Below, one piece after another: positions 25,782-34,949 of a stretch of DNA of 64,000 bases. Numbering within the stretch: the stretch's first letter is position 1; the number at the start of each line of letters is the position of its first letter. The position numbers and the translations under genes are program-made. The stretch covers positions 62,001 to 126,000 of the forward strand of contig NZ_JMCC02000014.1 in NCBI RefSeq assembly GCF_000737335.2, read 5' to 3'. A model generated the notes under the pieces. The model worked only from the letters and a program-made list of their open reading frames with translations. It ran no database searches and was not told the origin of the DNA. The stretch is from Enhygromyxa salina. Lineage in GTDB: Bacteria; Myxococcota_A; Polyangia; Nannocystales; Nannocystaceae.

Positions 25782-28700
25782 ATGAGCCAGCGCCCCCGAA
25801 CCGACCTCCGCGCCAGTGGCCATTCCGGCTCGACTTTGGCGGCCCCCCGCACTCTCGAAGCCCGTCTGCTCGGGCTGGTAGTGGCGATCGTCGCTGCCGT
25901 CGCGGTGGCGTGGCCCGGCGAAGCCCGCGCTGGCGAGCCCCCCTGGTCCCGCGGACCGCTGAGCATCGGCGGCCCGCTCTCGGCCTCCGGGCCGTTCAAC
26001 CCGACGGGCGGATCGCTCGTCCCGCTCGCCGCCCCGCCAGCCGCCGGCCCCGGCGCGACGATCCCCGTCAGGCCGACCCAGCCCCAGCAAGATCCTCAGC
26101 AAGATCCGCAAGCAGAAGACGAGGACGACGACCTGCTCGAGCAACCTCGCGGACGCGGCACCGATCCCGCCACGCTCGAGCTCACGGTCCCCGAGCTGCA
26201 GAGCAAGCGAACGATCCCGCCATTTTGGCTCGAGCGCGACTACAACACGCACAAGACCACCGCGCTGACGCTGCCGCCGCTGTACTTCCATCGCCAGCCC
26301 AAGCCCGGTCACCCCGAGACCTTGGCGCACGTCGATCTGAGCCTGACGATCGCCTACTACGCCAAGAGCCGCCGCAAGCAGCGGTGGATGAACCCGCTGG
26401 TGCTGTTCTTCGGCGGGTTCTCGGAGCACAAGACGGTGTGGACGGCGATGCCCTTGTTGATGGGCTACCGCCGCGTCGGCGAGCAGTTCAACTTTGGTCA
26501 GTTTCCGTTCGTGTGGTGGTGGGGCAACCGCCACGTCAAGAACCTGTTCGTGTTCCCGGTCCACTTCCGCAAGAAGACGCCCGATCAGGTGTTTGGAGTC
26601 TCGGGCTTCTTGGCCTGGTACGGCAGCCGCAACCTCGACGACGACACCGTCGACAACGATCGCCGCCACTTCGTGTTCGCGCCGATCTTCTTCAGGTTCC
26701 AGCGCGGGCTCAAGACGATCGACGCCAGCCCGCTCTACTTTGGTGGCAAGAACCTGGCGAACGGCCTGACCCACCGGACCATCCTTCCTTTTGTGCACTG
26801 GGAGAGCCGCGAGTTCGGCAACCGCAAGGAGCTGTGGACGATCCCGTGGATCCGTCGGACCGACGTCGCGCGGGGCCGCAGCGCGTGGGCGCTGCCCTTG
26901 TTGTTGAGCTTCCGCGATCGCAACCCCGAGCGTGAGTTGATGGCGTTGACGCCGTTGCTCTGGCACCACCGCGATCGGGTCCGCGACCGCAACACCTGGG
27001 TCACGCCGCTCGGCGGACACCTCCAGGATCCCCAGCAGGCGATCTCGTGGGCAGCCCCGGTCTGGTGGCGCTTCGTCGACCGCCGCGCCAAGACCTCCGT
27101 CAACGTGATCGCCCCGCTCGCCGTCTGGAAGCGCAGCCCGACCAAGCTCAGCGTTCACACGCTCGCGCTCTCGTACTGGCGCGACAAGGCCGAAGGCGGC
27201 GGCGGTGGCGGGTCGTTGCCGCTGCTGAGCTTCGTCCACCACTCGCAGCTGCGCAGTCGCCAGTTCGTGCTCGGTGGCCTGTTCTGGCGGTTCGCCAACA
27301 ACGATCCCGCGGGCACCGGCAGCGTCGATCCGATCGCGCGCCGCAGCGCCTGGGGCGTTGGGCCGCTGGTCTATCGCAGCAAGCGCGTCGAGCAGGACGT
27401 CGACCGCGCTCGGTTTGGGATCCCGCCGCTGCTCACGTTCACGGGCCGCGACGGCAGCAAGAGCCATCAGGTCGTGACGCCGCTGTTTTGGCACTACCGC
27501 GACCGCGACAGCGCCAACCAGCACGACACCTGGGTGGTGCCGCCTTTGTACGTGCAAAAGCGGGCCGAGGGTTTTCGCGCTGGGCTGCCGCCAGTGTTCT
27601 TCGCCGCCAACGACGAGCGCTACCGCTACGCCGTGATCCCCGGGCTGTTGTTCGGCCACGTCGAAGACAAGCTGACCCAGACCCAACGCACGATCTCGCC
27701 GCTGTTCGTGCGGACCAAGTCACCTGACTCGCGGGTGATCGGGGCTGGCCTGATCGCGTGGGATGTCCAGCGCCAGATCGACGCGGGCCCCGGCTCGGTC
27801 GCCCTGAAGCAGCGCGACTCGGTGCTGTTCCCGCTTTACTATCGGCGCGAGCGTGGCGACCGGACCTTGCACGTGAGCCCGCTCGGCGGCGCGCTGCGTG
27901 GGCCCGATGGCACCGCGTGGCTGGGCGCGCTGGCCTACGGGTTCAAGCGCGAGTCAACCGACGAGGCCGGCATCCAGCGCAGCGGCGGCGGCTTGCTGCC
28001 CTTGATCCACCACGAGAACCGCCGCGACGCGAGCGGCAAGCTCGTCGGCGCGACGACCAGCGTGTTCCCGCTGTTCCTGCGTGACCGTCGGCCCGAGCGC
28101 GACCTCGACATCTGGTCGCCGCTGGTCTGGCGGGGGCGGATCCGCGGCGACAACCCGCGCAACAACCTGGCGATCGTGCCGCTGTACTTTGGTCAGCGCC
28201 AGCCAGGTGGCGTCGACCTCGACGCGAGCTTCTTCTTCGTCTGGTCCCGCGACCGCACCCGCCACACCCACACCTTGGTCGCCGGGCCGTTCTATCACCG
28301 GCTGCAGCGCGACAAGCTGATCACCGGGCTCGGTCCGCTGAGCTACTGGGAAGACTCGAGCAAGCGTCGGCTGCTGGTGGTCCCGCCGCTGATCGTCAGC
28401 CTCGAGGACAAGGTCAAGCGCACGCGCACCAGCGTCGCGCTACCGATCTGGTTCGACCGCGTGCAGGCCAACCGCAGGGTCTGGATGGCGTTCCCGGTCA
28501 TGGTCGGCGTCCACCGCAAGAACGACTTCACCAAGGCCGGCCTCGCCGTCCCGCTGTTCTACGACATCCACCGGCTCGGCAAGAACTACCGGTTCACCGG
28601 CGTGGTCCCGCTGCTGTTCCGCTATCAAAAGGGCGGGTTCCAGGCCGACGACGACCCCGCGGATCGCTACACCCTGTGGGGCAGCTTCCCGCTGTTCTTC

Positions 28701-29675
28701 TACGGCCACGACGGCCACGGACGCACGACCCACTCGGCCGGGGCGCTGTACCTGTGGGACAAGAGCCCCGACGGCTGGAAGTTCTTCACGCCGCTCGCCG
28801 GCGTCGCGCAAAAGCCTGGCAAGCAGGTGAGCTGGTACGCGCCGTTGATCTACCGCAAGGTCACCAACGAGCAGCACACCACTTTCTTGTGGCCGCTGAT
28901 CGCCTACCACAAGGGCTACCGCAAGGGCCAAGACGGCAAGCCCTACAAGGACATCAGCACGACGTGGGTGCTGCCCCCGCTGTACGTCGGTCGCCACAAC
29001 GAGGACCGGAGCTGGTGGCAGTCGACGCTGCTGGTCTGGCAGTTCAAGCGCCCGCACAAGGTCAGCACGGCCGTCGTGCCGCCAGTGTTCTTCCTGCAAG
29101 ACAGCTACAAGCAGCGGCGCCTGCACTGGCTGCTGCCGCTCTACGTCCGCGACAACAACATGGCCAAGGGCGAGGCTTGGACCGCGGTGATGCCCGGTCT
29201 GTACCTGCAGCACCGCAACGAAAAGCACAACAACGCGGTGCAGTTCCCGTTGCTGTGGCACTTCGACAACCCCAAGCGGCGCGTCACGATCGGCGGCTTC
29301 GTTTGGTACGACGTGCGGCTGCCCGAGCGGGGGACGAAGACCCAGATCCTGCCGTTCATCTATGCGCGACGCGAGACCGACGATCGGGTCGGGCACATGG
29401 TCGGCCCGGGGCTCGGCACCTGGCGCCGCGAAGCCGAGGGCCAGCCCCCTGCCCTGCACTGGCGCGCGCTGTTTTGGATCGTTGGCGGCGGCAACGAGGA
29501 CGGTCAGCGCTACCTGTGGCTGTTCGGCGCGAAGATCAAGCTCGCGCCGAAGCCCCTCGCGCCTCGCAAGCAACGGCAACGTGGTCGTCGGGGCGGCAGC
29601 CCGGACAAGTCCACCAACGACGAAGCCGCGCGCAACGACGCGATCGAAGCCGCGTACCTCGGCGCGGCGATCTGA
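25782..29675 (+). CDS. Very large exported repeat protein of unknown function
   Basis: 1,297 residues from ATG 25782, which places a signal-like helix (LVVAIVAAVAVAWPGEARA) at residues ~30-50; the frame is open further upstream into the divergent yceD region. After a Pro/Gln-rich acidic linker, residues ~140-1260 are built from many degenerate repeats: a hydrophobic Pro strand (ALPLLLSF, VTPLFWHYRDRD, VVPPLYV, GAGLIAW), ~10-15 polar residues rich in Arg/Asp/Lys, then another aromatic strand. PLFW/PLYF/PLLF-type turns recur dozens of times. The alternation of aromatic and charged segments suggests a beta-solenoid or outer-membrane beta structure. I recognise no named family. The last ~40 residues are Arg/Lys-rich. 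It is divergent from yceD. Confidence 0.85.
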   Translation: MSQRPRTDLRASGHSGSTLAAPRTLEARLLGLVVAIVAAVAVAWPGEARAGEPPWSRGPLSIGGPLSASGPFNPTGGSLVPLAAPPAAGPGATIPVRPTQPQQDPQQDPQAEDEDDDLLEQPRGRGTDPATLELTVPELQSKRTIPPFWLERDYNTHKTTALTLPPLYFHRQPKPGHPETLAHVDLSLTIAYYAKSRRKQRWMNPLVLFFGGFSEHKTVWTAMPLLMGYRRVGEQFNFGQFPFVWWWGNRHVKNLFVFPVHFRKKTPDQVFGVSGFLAWYGSRNLDDDTVDNDRRHFVFAPIFFRFQRGLKTIDASPLYFGGKNLANGLTHRTILPFVHWESREFGNRKELWTIPWIRRTDVARGRSAWALPLLLSFRDRNPERELMALTPLLWHHRDRVRDRNTWVTPLGGHLQDPQQAISWAAPVWWRFVDRRAKTSVNVIAPLAVWKRSPTKLSVHTLALSYWRDKAEGGGGGGSLPLLSFVHHSQLRSRQFVLGGLFWRFANNDPAGTGSVDPIARRSAWGVGPLVYRSKRVEQDVDRARFGIPPLLTFTGRDGSKSHQVVTPLFWHYRDRDSANQHDTWVVPPLYVQKRAEGFRAGLPPVFFAANDERYRYAVIPGLLFGHVEDKLTQTQRTISPLFVRTKSPDSRVIGAGLIAWDVQRQIDAGPGSVALKQRDSVLFPLYYRRERGDRTLHVSPLGGALRGPDGTAWLGALAYGFKRESTDEAGIQRSGGGLLPLIHHENRRDASGKLVGATTSVFPLFLRDRRPERDLDIWSPLVWRGRIRGDNPRNNLAIVPLYFGQRQPGGVDLDASFFFVWSRDRTRHTHTLVAGPFYHRLQRDKLITGLGPLSYWEDSSKRRLLVVPPLIVSLEDKVKRTRTSVALPIWFDRVQANRRVWMAFPVMVGVHRKNDFTKAGLAVPLFYDIHRLGKNYRFTGVVPLLFRYQKGGFQADDDPADRYTLWGSFPLFFYGHDGHGRTTHSAGALYLWDKSPDGWKFFTPLAGVAQKPGKQVSWYAPLIYRKVTNEQHTTFLWPLIAYHKGYRKGQDGKPYKDISTTWVLPPLYVGRHNEDRSWWQSTLLVWQFKRPHKVSTAVVPPVFFLQDSYKQRRLHWLLPLYVRDNNMAKGEAWTAVMPGLYLQHRNEKHNNAVQFPLLWHFDNPKRRVTIGGFVWYDVRLPERGTKTQILPFIYARRETDDRVGHMVGPGLGTWRREAEGQPPALHWRALFWIVGGGNEDGQRYLWLFGAKIKLAPKPLAPRKQRQRGRRGGSPDKSTNDEAARNDAIEAAYLGAAI

Positions 29676-30025
29676 GCGAGCGGTCCTCTGCTCGGGCGAG
29701 GGTGCCCAGGCTCGACTTCACGTCGAGCTGCTGGGCGCCTCGCGCTGGCGCGTGCGCCTGCAGCGAAACGGTCGCGGCGCCCCGTCCTGGCGAACACGTC
29801 TGAGCCCGGATGCGGGCTCTCGTCCGTTCGCGGTCGCCAGTGACATGCGTGGTGATCTCCAGAACATCCGCCTGTAGCGGGACACTCGCGGGATCTCTCG
29901 TCGCGCTCGATCGGTCGTGTTGGGGCCAAGATCGGGGCCGCGACGATCGTCAACGAGGCCGCGATACGCGGGCCGAGTCCCTGTAGATCGAGTCAACCGC
30001 ATCAGCGGGAAAGGACGACTCGAAA
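29676..30025. other. 350-bp intergenic region with terminator-like hairpin
   Basis: No gene is supported. It holds a strong hairpin at 29704-29736, directly after the giant repeat-protein gene, and then GC-rich sequence up to the Cys-rich gene. An AAAGGA lies 10 bases before that gene's ATG. Confidence 0.5.
29704..29736 (+). terminator. Hairpin after the giant repeat-protein gene
   Basis: GCCCAG and GCTCGAC pair with GTCGAGC and CTGGGC around a TTCAC loop, with only a 2-nt bulge (TG). It sits 29 bp after the stop. There is no T-run, so termination is inferred from position and stem strength. Confidence 0.45.
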
Positions 30026-30499
30026 ATGATCAAATCACTCATACTCACCTCCCTCGCGTTCCTCACCCTCGGCACTGGCCCCACGAGCACCATCCAGGCG
30101 CCAGATCGGTGTGGGGAGGTCAACGCCGTGGGGTATCCGCTCTACTGCGAGCTCACGGGACCCGACGCCCCTTGGTGGGACGACGAGGTCTGCTGCTCAG
30201 GCGCGAAGTGCGTCGAGGTCGGGACTGCCGGCTGCCCTGACGACCTGCAGAAGTACTCGTGCCGACACGCCGAGATCGACACGCGCGGCCAGGTCACCTG
30301 CCTGTTCGAGGTGCCGAGCTACTGCGACGATCACAGCTGTCCGGCCGGCTTTCAGCCACAGCCACAGAGCATGGTGATCTGCTGCTACGCGGAGGGGTGC
30401 TTCGACTCCACTGACATCTACTGCTACGGCGACGCGTACTGGTGCGACAGCGGGGTCAGCAACCTGGACGGCACCGTCACCTGCTTCGACCAAGAGTGA
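30026..30499 (+). CDS. Small secreted cysteine-rich protein with duplicated module
   Basis: 157 residues. A signal peptide (LILTSLAFLTLGTGP) precedes a mature region with 16 Cys. Two copies of one module are visible: CC-x4-C-x7-C-x(6-8)-C-x12-C, first from CCSGAKC to QVTC and again from CCYAEGC to TVTC, each ending in Gly-x-Val-Thr-Cys. Even Cys number and paired spacing suggest disulfide cross-linking in a small extracellular or surface protein. I know no named family. It ends 24 bp from the convergent kinase stop. Confidence 0.8.
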   Translation: MIKSLILTSLAFLTLGTGPTSTIQAPDRCGEVNAVGYPLYCELTGPDAPWWDDEVCCSGAKCVEVGTAGCPDDLQKYSCRHAEIDTRGQVTCLFEVPSYCDDHSCPAGFQPQPQSMVICCYAEGCFDSTDIYCYGDAYWCDSGVSNLDGTVTCFDQE

Positions 30500-30523
30500 G
30501 CGCTGGACAACGTTGGATCAGGC

Positions 30524-33052
30524 TCAGGGCGCCTGATGTTCATGATCCAGCGACCTGGTCGTCGTCAGCTTGGCGGCGAGCACCTCGGCGAGTTGCCGCG
30601 TTGATCGGCAGGCCGGGCTGGGCGGCGACTCGAACAAGTGGATGACCTCCGTGATGGCGGCGACCACCTCCGTGTTGTCGAGCTGCGCCTCAGGGCCACG
30701 ATGCATCTGTGTCGTGACCCTGAGACGCGTGAGCGCCTCTGACACCAGATCGCAGCGACCCGTGCTGGCCCCGATCCGTGCGCGCAACAGCAGCGCCGGC
30801 ACCAGCAGCTGGTCCGCCCACCCCCTGTGCGCTTCCCCCCTGTGCCCTTCAGCGATCGCCAGCATTGCGTCCACGTCCTGGAGCGCCTCGTCGAACCGAC
30901 CTTCGCGCGCGCGTTCGCGTGCGCGCACCAACATCAACTCGAACCTGAGCTGCGGCGCGTCAACCTGGGCCTCGTCGAGGCTCTTCAGCGCTTCGACGAC
31001 GCGCGACTCTGGCAGTGAACGCGAAGGCCCCGATGACTCGGCGGCCTTTGCCTGTGCGAGCACCAGCTCGGCGCGGGCGCCGGCCTCGACGTTCACTCGC
31101 TGCGCCAAGCTGGTCACGGCCGCCAAGTGATCGAGGCTGTCGTCGCCGACCGCCTGCGCCAACCGGACCCGCTCGAGCAGCACGTGGAAGCGAAGCGAAT
31201 CGAGGCCCAGCCGATTGGCTTCGGCCAGGGCCGCCCGCAGGCGCAGGGCGGCGCGTTGATGCTCGCCAGCGTCGATCAGCATGCGCGACTGCCAGCGAGC
31301 GACCCGGACCCGCGCGGCGGCGATGAAGGGCTCGTCGGCGCGCTCACCGGTGGCGAGCTGCTCAACCCGCGCCTCGAACGTTGCGAGCATCAAGGCTGCG
31401 TCGTGTTGGCGGCCCGCCAACACGGCCTGCTCAATCTGCGCCTCGAGGCTTGCGAACTCGGCGACCTGCGCGATCGCCAGCACCCCCGAAGAGGATGCGG
31501 CCACGCCAAGCGCTGGATTGACGCACACAGAGGGCTGTTGGAGCTCGGACAGCAACGCCCGCGCGATCGCGGGTGACATCTGCCCTCGTGGGTCGTCCTG
31601 CGCGACCAACAGACCCACCACCGCCCCGAGCCGCTCGCGCTGTCGCTGCAAGCAGCTGGCCACGGCGTCATCGACCGCGCACGCGCGATCCCACAGCGAC
31701 GACCAGCTCGTGGTCCAGGCCGATAACCAGGCGCTGGCGAAGCGCAGCTCTGGGCGCCGCTCGAGCGCCGCGCGCTGCCGTGGCCCCCACTCGCGGGCCA
31801 TGGCGCTCGCCCCGTCCGTGCACTGGTCTGCGGCGGGCGACGGCGAATTCGTTCCGAGCAAGCTGAGCGTGCCGATCAAGGCACAGGCAAACGCCAGCCC
31901 AAACGCGCCGCCCACGAGCCCCCCCGAGAGCCCGCGAAACAGCCCGCGAAACAGGCCACGGAAGGCACGTGGCACGGCAGCTAGACGACGGCTGGCCTCG
32001 AGCGCCTCGAGCAGCGCTTCGACGCTGGGCCAGCGTTGCTCGGGGACTTCGCTCAGACCACGCAACAGCGCGGCCTCGATCGCGCGTGGCATGCCGACCG
32101 GACGGCCGCGGCCTCGCTCGAGCCGGCCGGCGGCGATCGAGCCCAGGATGGTCGCGGCGCATCGGCCTGCGTAGGGGCGCACGCCAAACAGCGCCTCCCA
32201 GGCCATCGCGCACATGCTGTATTGATCTGCGCGCGCCGGGTCATGTGGGACCCCGGCGAGGCACTCGGGGGCCATGTAGGGCTTGGTGCCGCCCCCAGGT
32301 TCCTGGGCTGGCGTGAGCGCGAAGATGTTGCGCACACCGGGCCCCGTTGGGTCTGGCGGCGCGCCCTCCAGCTCACCTTCCAGCTCCCCCTCCAGCTCAC
32401 CTTCTAGCTCGGCGGAGACCTCCACCGCGGCGCGGCGCACCGCGGCGGCGACCTCGGCGCTAGCGACCCTGGATCCGACCCGGGCGAGCCCGAAATCCGC
32501 GATCCGAACCCGCCCATCTGCGCCAACGAGCACGTTGCCAGGCTTGACGTCGCCGTGGACCAGGCCTGCCCGATGCACGGCCACGAGGCCACGTCCGGCC
32601 GCGATCACGCAGTCGAACACGCTGGTCCAGCGACGCGGGCGCGCACGCAGCCAGCGGCCAAAGTCGGGGCCGTCCACCAACTCCATGGCGATGAACGCCA
32701 GGCTCTCGACCTGCCCAATGTCGTGAACGGAGACGACGTTTGGATGGGCGACCCGAGCCAAGCAGCGGGCCTCGCGGAAGGCGAGGTCATCACAGTGGCC
32801 GTTCGTCAGCACTTTGATGGCGACCCGACGCTCGAGCTGGGTGTCCCACGCCTCGAACACCTGCCCCATGCCGCCGCGACCGATCACGCGCAACAGCTGG
32901 TAGCGGCCAAACTCCACGACGGGTTCAATGGCCAAGTCGTCGGGCTCCAGGATATCGGCGATATCGCCGATATCGCCGATATTGGCGTCCTCGTCCGTAT
33001 CTGGGCCGCGTGCGTGGGGACGCAGCGGATCATGGCCATTGAAAATCTCCAC
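30524..33052 (-). CDS. Ser/Thr protein kinase with transmembrane helix and helical C-terminal domain
   Basis: About 842 residues from GTG 33052; a GTG at 33142 would add 30 residues and cannot be excluded. The N terminus contains repeated DIGDIADI (9-bp repeats near 32951-32990). The kinase domain starts ~residue 50: GRGGMGQVFEAWD, VAIKVL, catalytic loop VHGDVKPGNVL (HGD in place of HRD) and IADFGLAR. An ELEG tetrapeptide, repeated four times, lies in an insert after DFG. After the kinase comes one membrane segment (AFGLAFACALIGTLSLLG), then ~450 residues of helical, TPR-like repeats. This is a common myxobacterial membrane kinase form. Ligand and substrate are unknown. Confidence 0.9.
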   Translation of the reverse strand: MEIFNGHDPLRPHARGPDTDEDANIGDIGDIADILEPDDLAIEPVVEFGRYQLLRVIGRGGMGQVFEAWDTQLERRVAIKVLTNGHCDDLAFREARCLARVAHPNVVSVHDIGQVESLAFIAMELVDGPDFGRWLRARPRRWTSVFDCVIAAGRGLVAVHRAGLVHGDVKPGNVLVGADGRVRIADFGLARVGSRVASAEVAAAVRRAAVEVSAELEGELEGELEGELEGAPPDPTGPGVRNIFALTPAQEPGGGTKPYMAPECLAGVPHDPARADQYSMCAMAWEALFGVRPYAGRCAATILGSIAAGRLERGRGRPVGMPRAIEAALLRGLSEVPEQRWPSVEALLEALEASRRLAAVPRAFRGLFRGLFRGLSGGLVGGAFGLAFACALIGTLSLLGTNSPSPAADQCTDGASAMAREWGPRQRAALERRPELRFASAWLSAWTTSWSSLWDRACAVDDAVASCLQRQRERLGAVVGLLVAQDDPRGQMSPAIARALLSELQQPSVCVNPALGVAASSSGVLAIAQVAEFASLEAQIEQAVLAGRQHDAALMLATFEARVEQLATGERADEPFIAAARVRVARWQSRMLIDAGEHQRAALRLRAALAEANRLGLDSLRFHVLLERVRLAQAVGDDSLDHLAAVTSLAQRVNVEAGARAELVLAQAKAAESSGPSRSLPESRVVEALKSLDEAQVDAPQLRFELMLVRARERAREGRFDEALQDVDAMLAIAEGHRGEAHRGWADQLLVPALLLRARIGASTGRCDLVSEALTRLRVTTQMHRGPEAQLDNTEVVAAITEVIHLFESPPSPACRSTRQLAEVLAAKLTTTRSLDHEHQAP

Positions 33053-33154
33053 CCCGATTGCTCGTGTGGCGATTATGAGTGGAGCCTGCGCTGGAAGTAA
33101 ACTGAACGGGGATGAATTTTGAGTGGCCCAGTTTCGGGCCACCTCCGTATTCCG

Positions 33155-33204
33155 GCGCTGATCGCGATCGCGATCGCTGCGTCGATCGCGATCGCGATCA
33201 GCGC
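33155..33204. repeat. Perfect 22-bp inverted repeat
   Basis: Left arm 33155-33176 and right arm 33183-33204 are exact reverse complements, centred on CTGCGT, and contain overlapping GCGATCGC palindromes. It lies ~100 bp upstream of the assigned kinase start. Confidence 0.95.
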
Positions 33205-33286
33205 GACTCGTCCGATTGGTGCCAGATGCCCCTCACAAACCGAGGCGAGCCACCGCAAACCCACCGCCCGCGAGCACGAGTTGCCC

Positions 33287-33313
33287 GGAGATCTACATGA
33301 GATCTCCTTTTTT
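33287..33313 (+). terminator. Rho-independent terminator
   Basis: GGAGATCT, loop ACATG, AGATCTCC, then TTTTTT. The perfect 8-bp stem and T6 tract read on the plus strand only. Confidence 0.75.
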
Positions 33314-33511
33314 CAAACGTGAGTAATACATGACCTTGCATATTTGCCGGATCAAATACGGCACATAATCATACCACTCTCAACTATGCCCATTTGGTAA
33401 CATCCGCATGGTTGCACCACGTCGATGTGTCTGGTTCCATCGGCAAGCAAGAGTTGGGCCGCGCGCATTTCGCGACCCCACGACGAACACCGCGGACCAC
33501 CGGCCCAACGA
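33314..33511. other. AT-richer intergenic stretch
   Basis: No gene is supported. 33314-33400 is clearly richer in A and T than its surroundings. On the minus strand, TTGATC (33355-33350) lies upstream of the kinase gene and could be part of a promoter. It separates the kinase from the PPIase gene transcribed toward it. Confidence 0.4.
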
Positions 33512-34399
33512 TTACGCGCGCGGGGCCGGTCGGCGAACGATGCGAACTTGCTGCACGACTTCGTCCTCGACTGGCTTGTCGTTGGCCCCGACCGCGACGT
33601 TGGCGAGCTCGTTGGCGAGCTCGACCCCAGCCTTGGTGCATCGGCCAAACACCGAGTGGTCACCATCGAGGTGCCCCGCCGGCTCGAGCACGATGAAGAA
33701 CTGTGCGCTGCCGGTGTTGGCCCCTTTGTTGGCCATGCTCAGCGCCCCGCCATCGTGGCCGAGCTCGGGGTGAATCTCGTCGGGGATCACATACCCAGGA
33801 TTTCCGCGACCGGTCGCCGTGGGGTCGCCACCTTGGATCATGAAGCCAGGGATCACGCGGTGGAAGGTCGTGCCGTCGTAGTACGGCTGCCCCTCCACCC
33901 ATGTGTCGGCGTCGCTGTCGAACCATGGCCGGAGCCCGCGCGCGAGACCGACAAAGTTGGCGACGCTCACCGGGGTCAGGTCTTCGAACAGCCGGCAGTC
34001 GATGACCCCGCGCGCGGTCACGAACTCGACCCACAGCTCCCCGTCGCTCGGCAACCCAGCGAGCGCCTCGTCGAGCGAGAACAGCCCGTCGACAGGATCG
34101 CCTTGGGCGGCGTTGAACGCCCGGATCTCGTCGAGGGTCATGCCGACCTCGGGCTCTTGGCCGCGCTTGAACCGGGTCGAGAGATCGCCGGCCCGGCCGG
34201 GCGCCTCGCTGTCCTGGCCGTCGCGCAGGGTCGACCGATCGGAGCTCGAGTCACCGCCGCGCCCGGAAGGCTCGCCAACCACGTTGCTCAGCAGGTCCTC
34301 CTCGCCGGGCAACGGGGGCGGAGGCATGAACACGCAACCCGACGTGAGCGCGAGCACGAGAACCGCCACCAACGACCCGGGCGACTGGGCCACAGCCAT
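33512..34399 (-). CDS. Lipoprotein peptidyl-prolyl cis-trans isomerase, cyclophilin type
   Basis: 295 residues from ATG 34399. The signal peptide ends in a lipobox (LALTSGC, Cys ~20) followed by a Pro-rich linker. The cyclophilin domain fills the C-terminal half: FVGLARG, GTTFHRVIPGFMIQGGDPTATGRGNPGY (catalytic Arg in FHRVI, QGGD loop), ALSMANKGANTGSAQFFI and FGRC. It catalyses Pro isomerisation of exported proteins at the membrane. It faces rpsT divergently with ~160 bp between starts. Confidence 0.92.
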   Translation of the reverse strand: MAVAQSPGSLVAVLVLALTSGCVFMPPPPLPGEEDLLSNVVGEPSGRGGDSSSDRSTLRDGQDSEAPGRAGDLSTRFKRGQEPEVGMTLDEIRAFNAAQGDPVDGLFSLDEALAGLPSDGELWVEFVTARGVIDCRLFEDLTPVSVANFVGLARGLRPWFDSDADTWVEGQPYYDGTTFHRVIPGFMIQGGDPTATGRGNPGYVIPDEIHPELGHDGGALSMANKGANTGSAQFFIVLEPAGHLDGDHSVFGRCTKAGVELANELANVAVGANDKPVEDEVVQQVRIVRRPAPRA

Positions 34400-34558
34400 G
34401 CTCGAGTCGCCGAGGTCGCCAAAGTCGCCAAGGTGGGGCATCAGGGGCGCAGGTTGACCGGCCTCCGACGGCTTGACAAGCCCGAAGCTACGGGCAACAA
34501 CATGCGGCCTCCGGCGCCCACGCCGGCCAGCGAAGCAAGATCGAGTCAGCGAGACACC

Positions 34559-34840
34559 ATGGCGAACCACAAGCAGGCTGAGAAACGCAACCGACAGCGC
34601 ATCAAGCGACGAGCTCGCAACCTGATGCACGTCAGCTCGATGCGTACCTATATCAAGCGGGTCCGCAAGGCGATCGCCGACGGCGACGTCGAGGCTGCCA
34701 AGACCGCTCTCCCCGTGGCGATCAGGGCGATCGGCAAGGCCAACGCCAAGGGCGTCATCCACCGTCACACGGCATCGCGCTACACCTCTCGCCTGACCCT
34801 CGCGGTCACCAAGGCTGCCGCCACCGCGACCGCCGACTGA
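34559..34840 (+). CDS. rpsT: 30S ribosomal protein S20
   Basis: 93 residues from ATG 34559: MANHKQAEKRNRQRIKRRARN is the S20 opening, followed by the helical hairpin (SMRTYIKRVRKAIADGD) and HRHTASRYTSRLTLAV. A long open frame continues upstream of this ATG but is antisense to the PPIase gene. It binds 16S rRNA early in small-subunit assembly. It is convergent with holA, the usual neighbour. Confidence 0.96.
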   Translation: MANHKQAEKRNRQRIKRRARNLMHVSSMRTYIKRVRKAIADGDVEAAKTALPVAIRAIGKANAKGVIHRHTASRYTSRLTLAVTKAAATATAD

Positions 34841-34860
34841 GACCGAACTCGCTTCGCGTC

Positions 34861-34890
34861 AACGGCCTGCTGCGTTCGCAGCGGGCCGTT
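34861..34890. terminator. Hairpin between rpsT and holA
   Basis: AACGGCC, a T-G wobble, GCTGC, loop GTTC, GCAGC, G, GGCCGTT: about 12 paired positions, 20 bp after the rpsT stop and followed by a T-rich GCTGTTTGT. It can serve either strand of this convergent pair. Confidence 0.6.
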
Positions 34891-34949
34891 GCTGTTTGTG
34901 CATCGGGCCTGCTGCTGTTTGTAGCTGGCGCGGGCCGAGCGGATGTCGG

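Larger units (their letters stand above)
33120..33313 (+). ncRNA. Candidate small RNA with perfect 22-bp hairpin and intrinsic terminator
   Basis: A perfect 22-bp inverted repeat (33155-33176 and 33183-33204) with a 6-nt loop CTGCGT is made mostly of GATCGC units. About 80 bases downstream GGAGATCT / AGATCTCC (8 bp, loop ACATG) is followed by six T, a textbook plus-strand terminator. No plus-strand protein gene ends here; a TTG frame across it (33119-33322) reads past the terminator and only translates the repeat as Ile-Ala runs. The 5' end is not defined and no convincing promoter was found. A cis-acting element in the kinase leader is the alternative. Confidence 0.4.

Noticed and set aside
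25719..27686. Long minus-strand open frame antisense to the giant exported protein
   Set aside because: It is rich in Arg/Ala/Gln without domains, matching a shadow of the plus-strand gene in GC-rich DNA; the plus strand has coherent repeats and a signal peptide.
33119..33322. Plus-strand TTG frame encoding a hydrophobic Ile/Ala run
   Set aside because: The run comes from the GATCGC inverted repeat and the stop lies past the intrinsic terminator.
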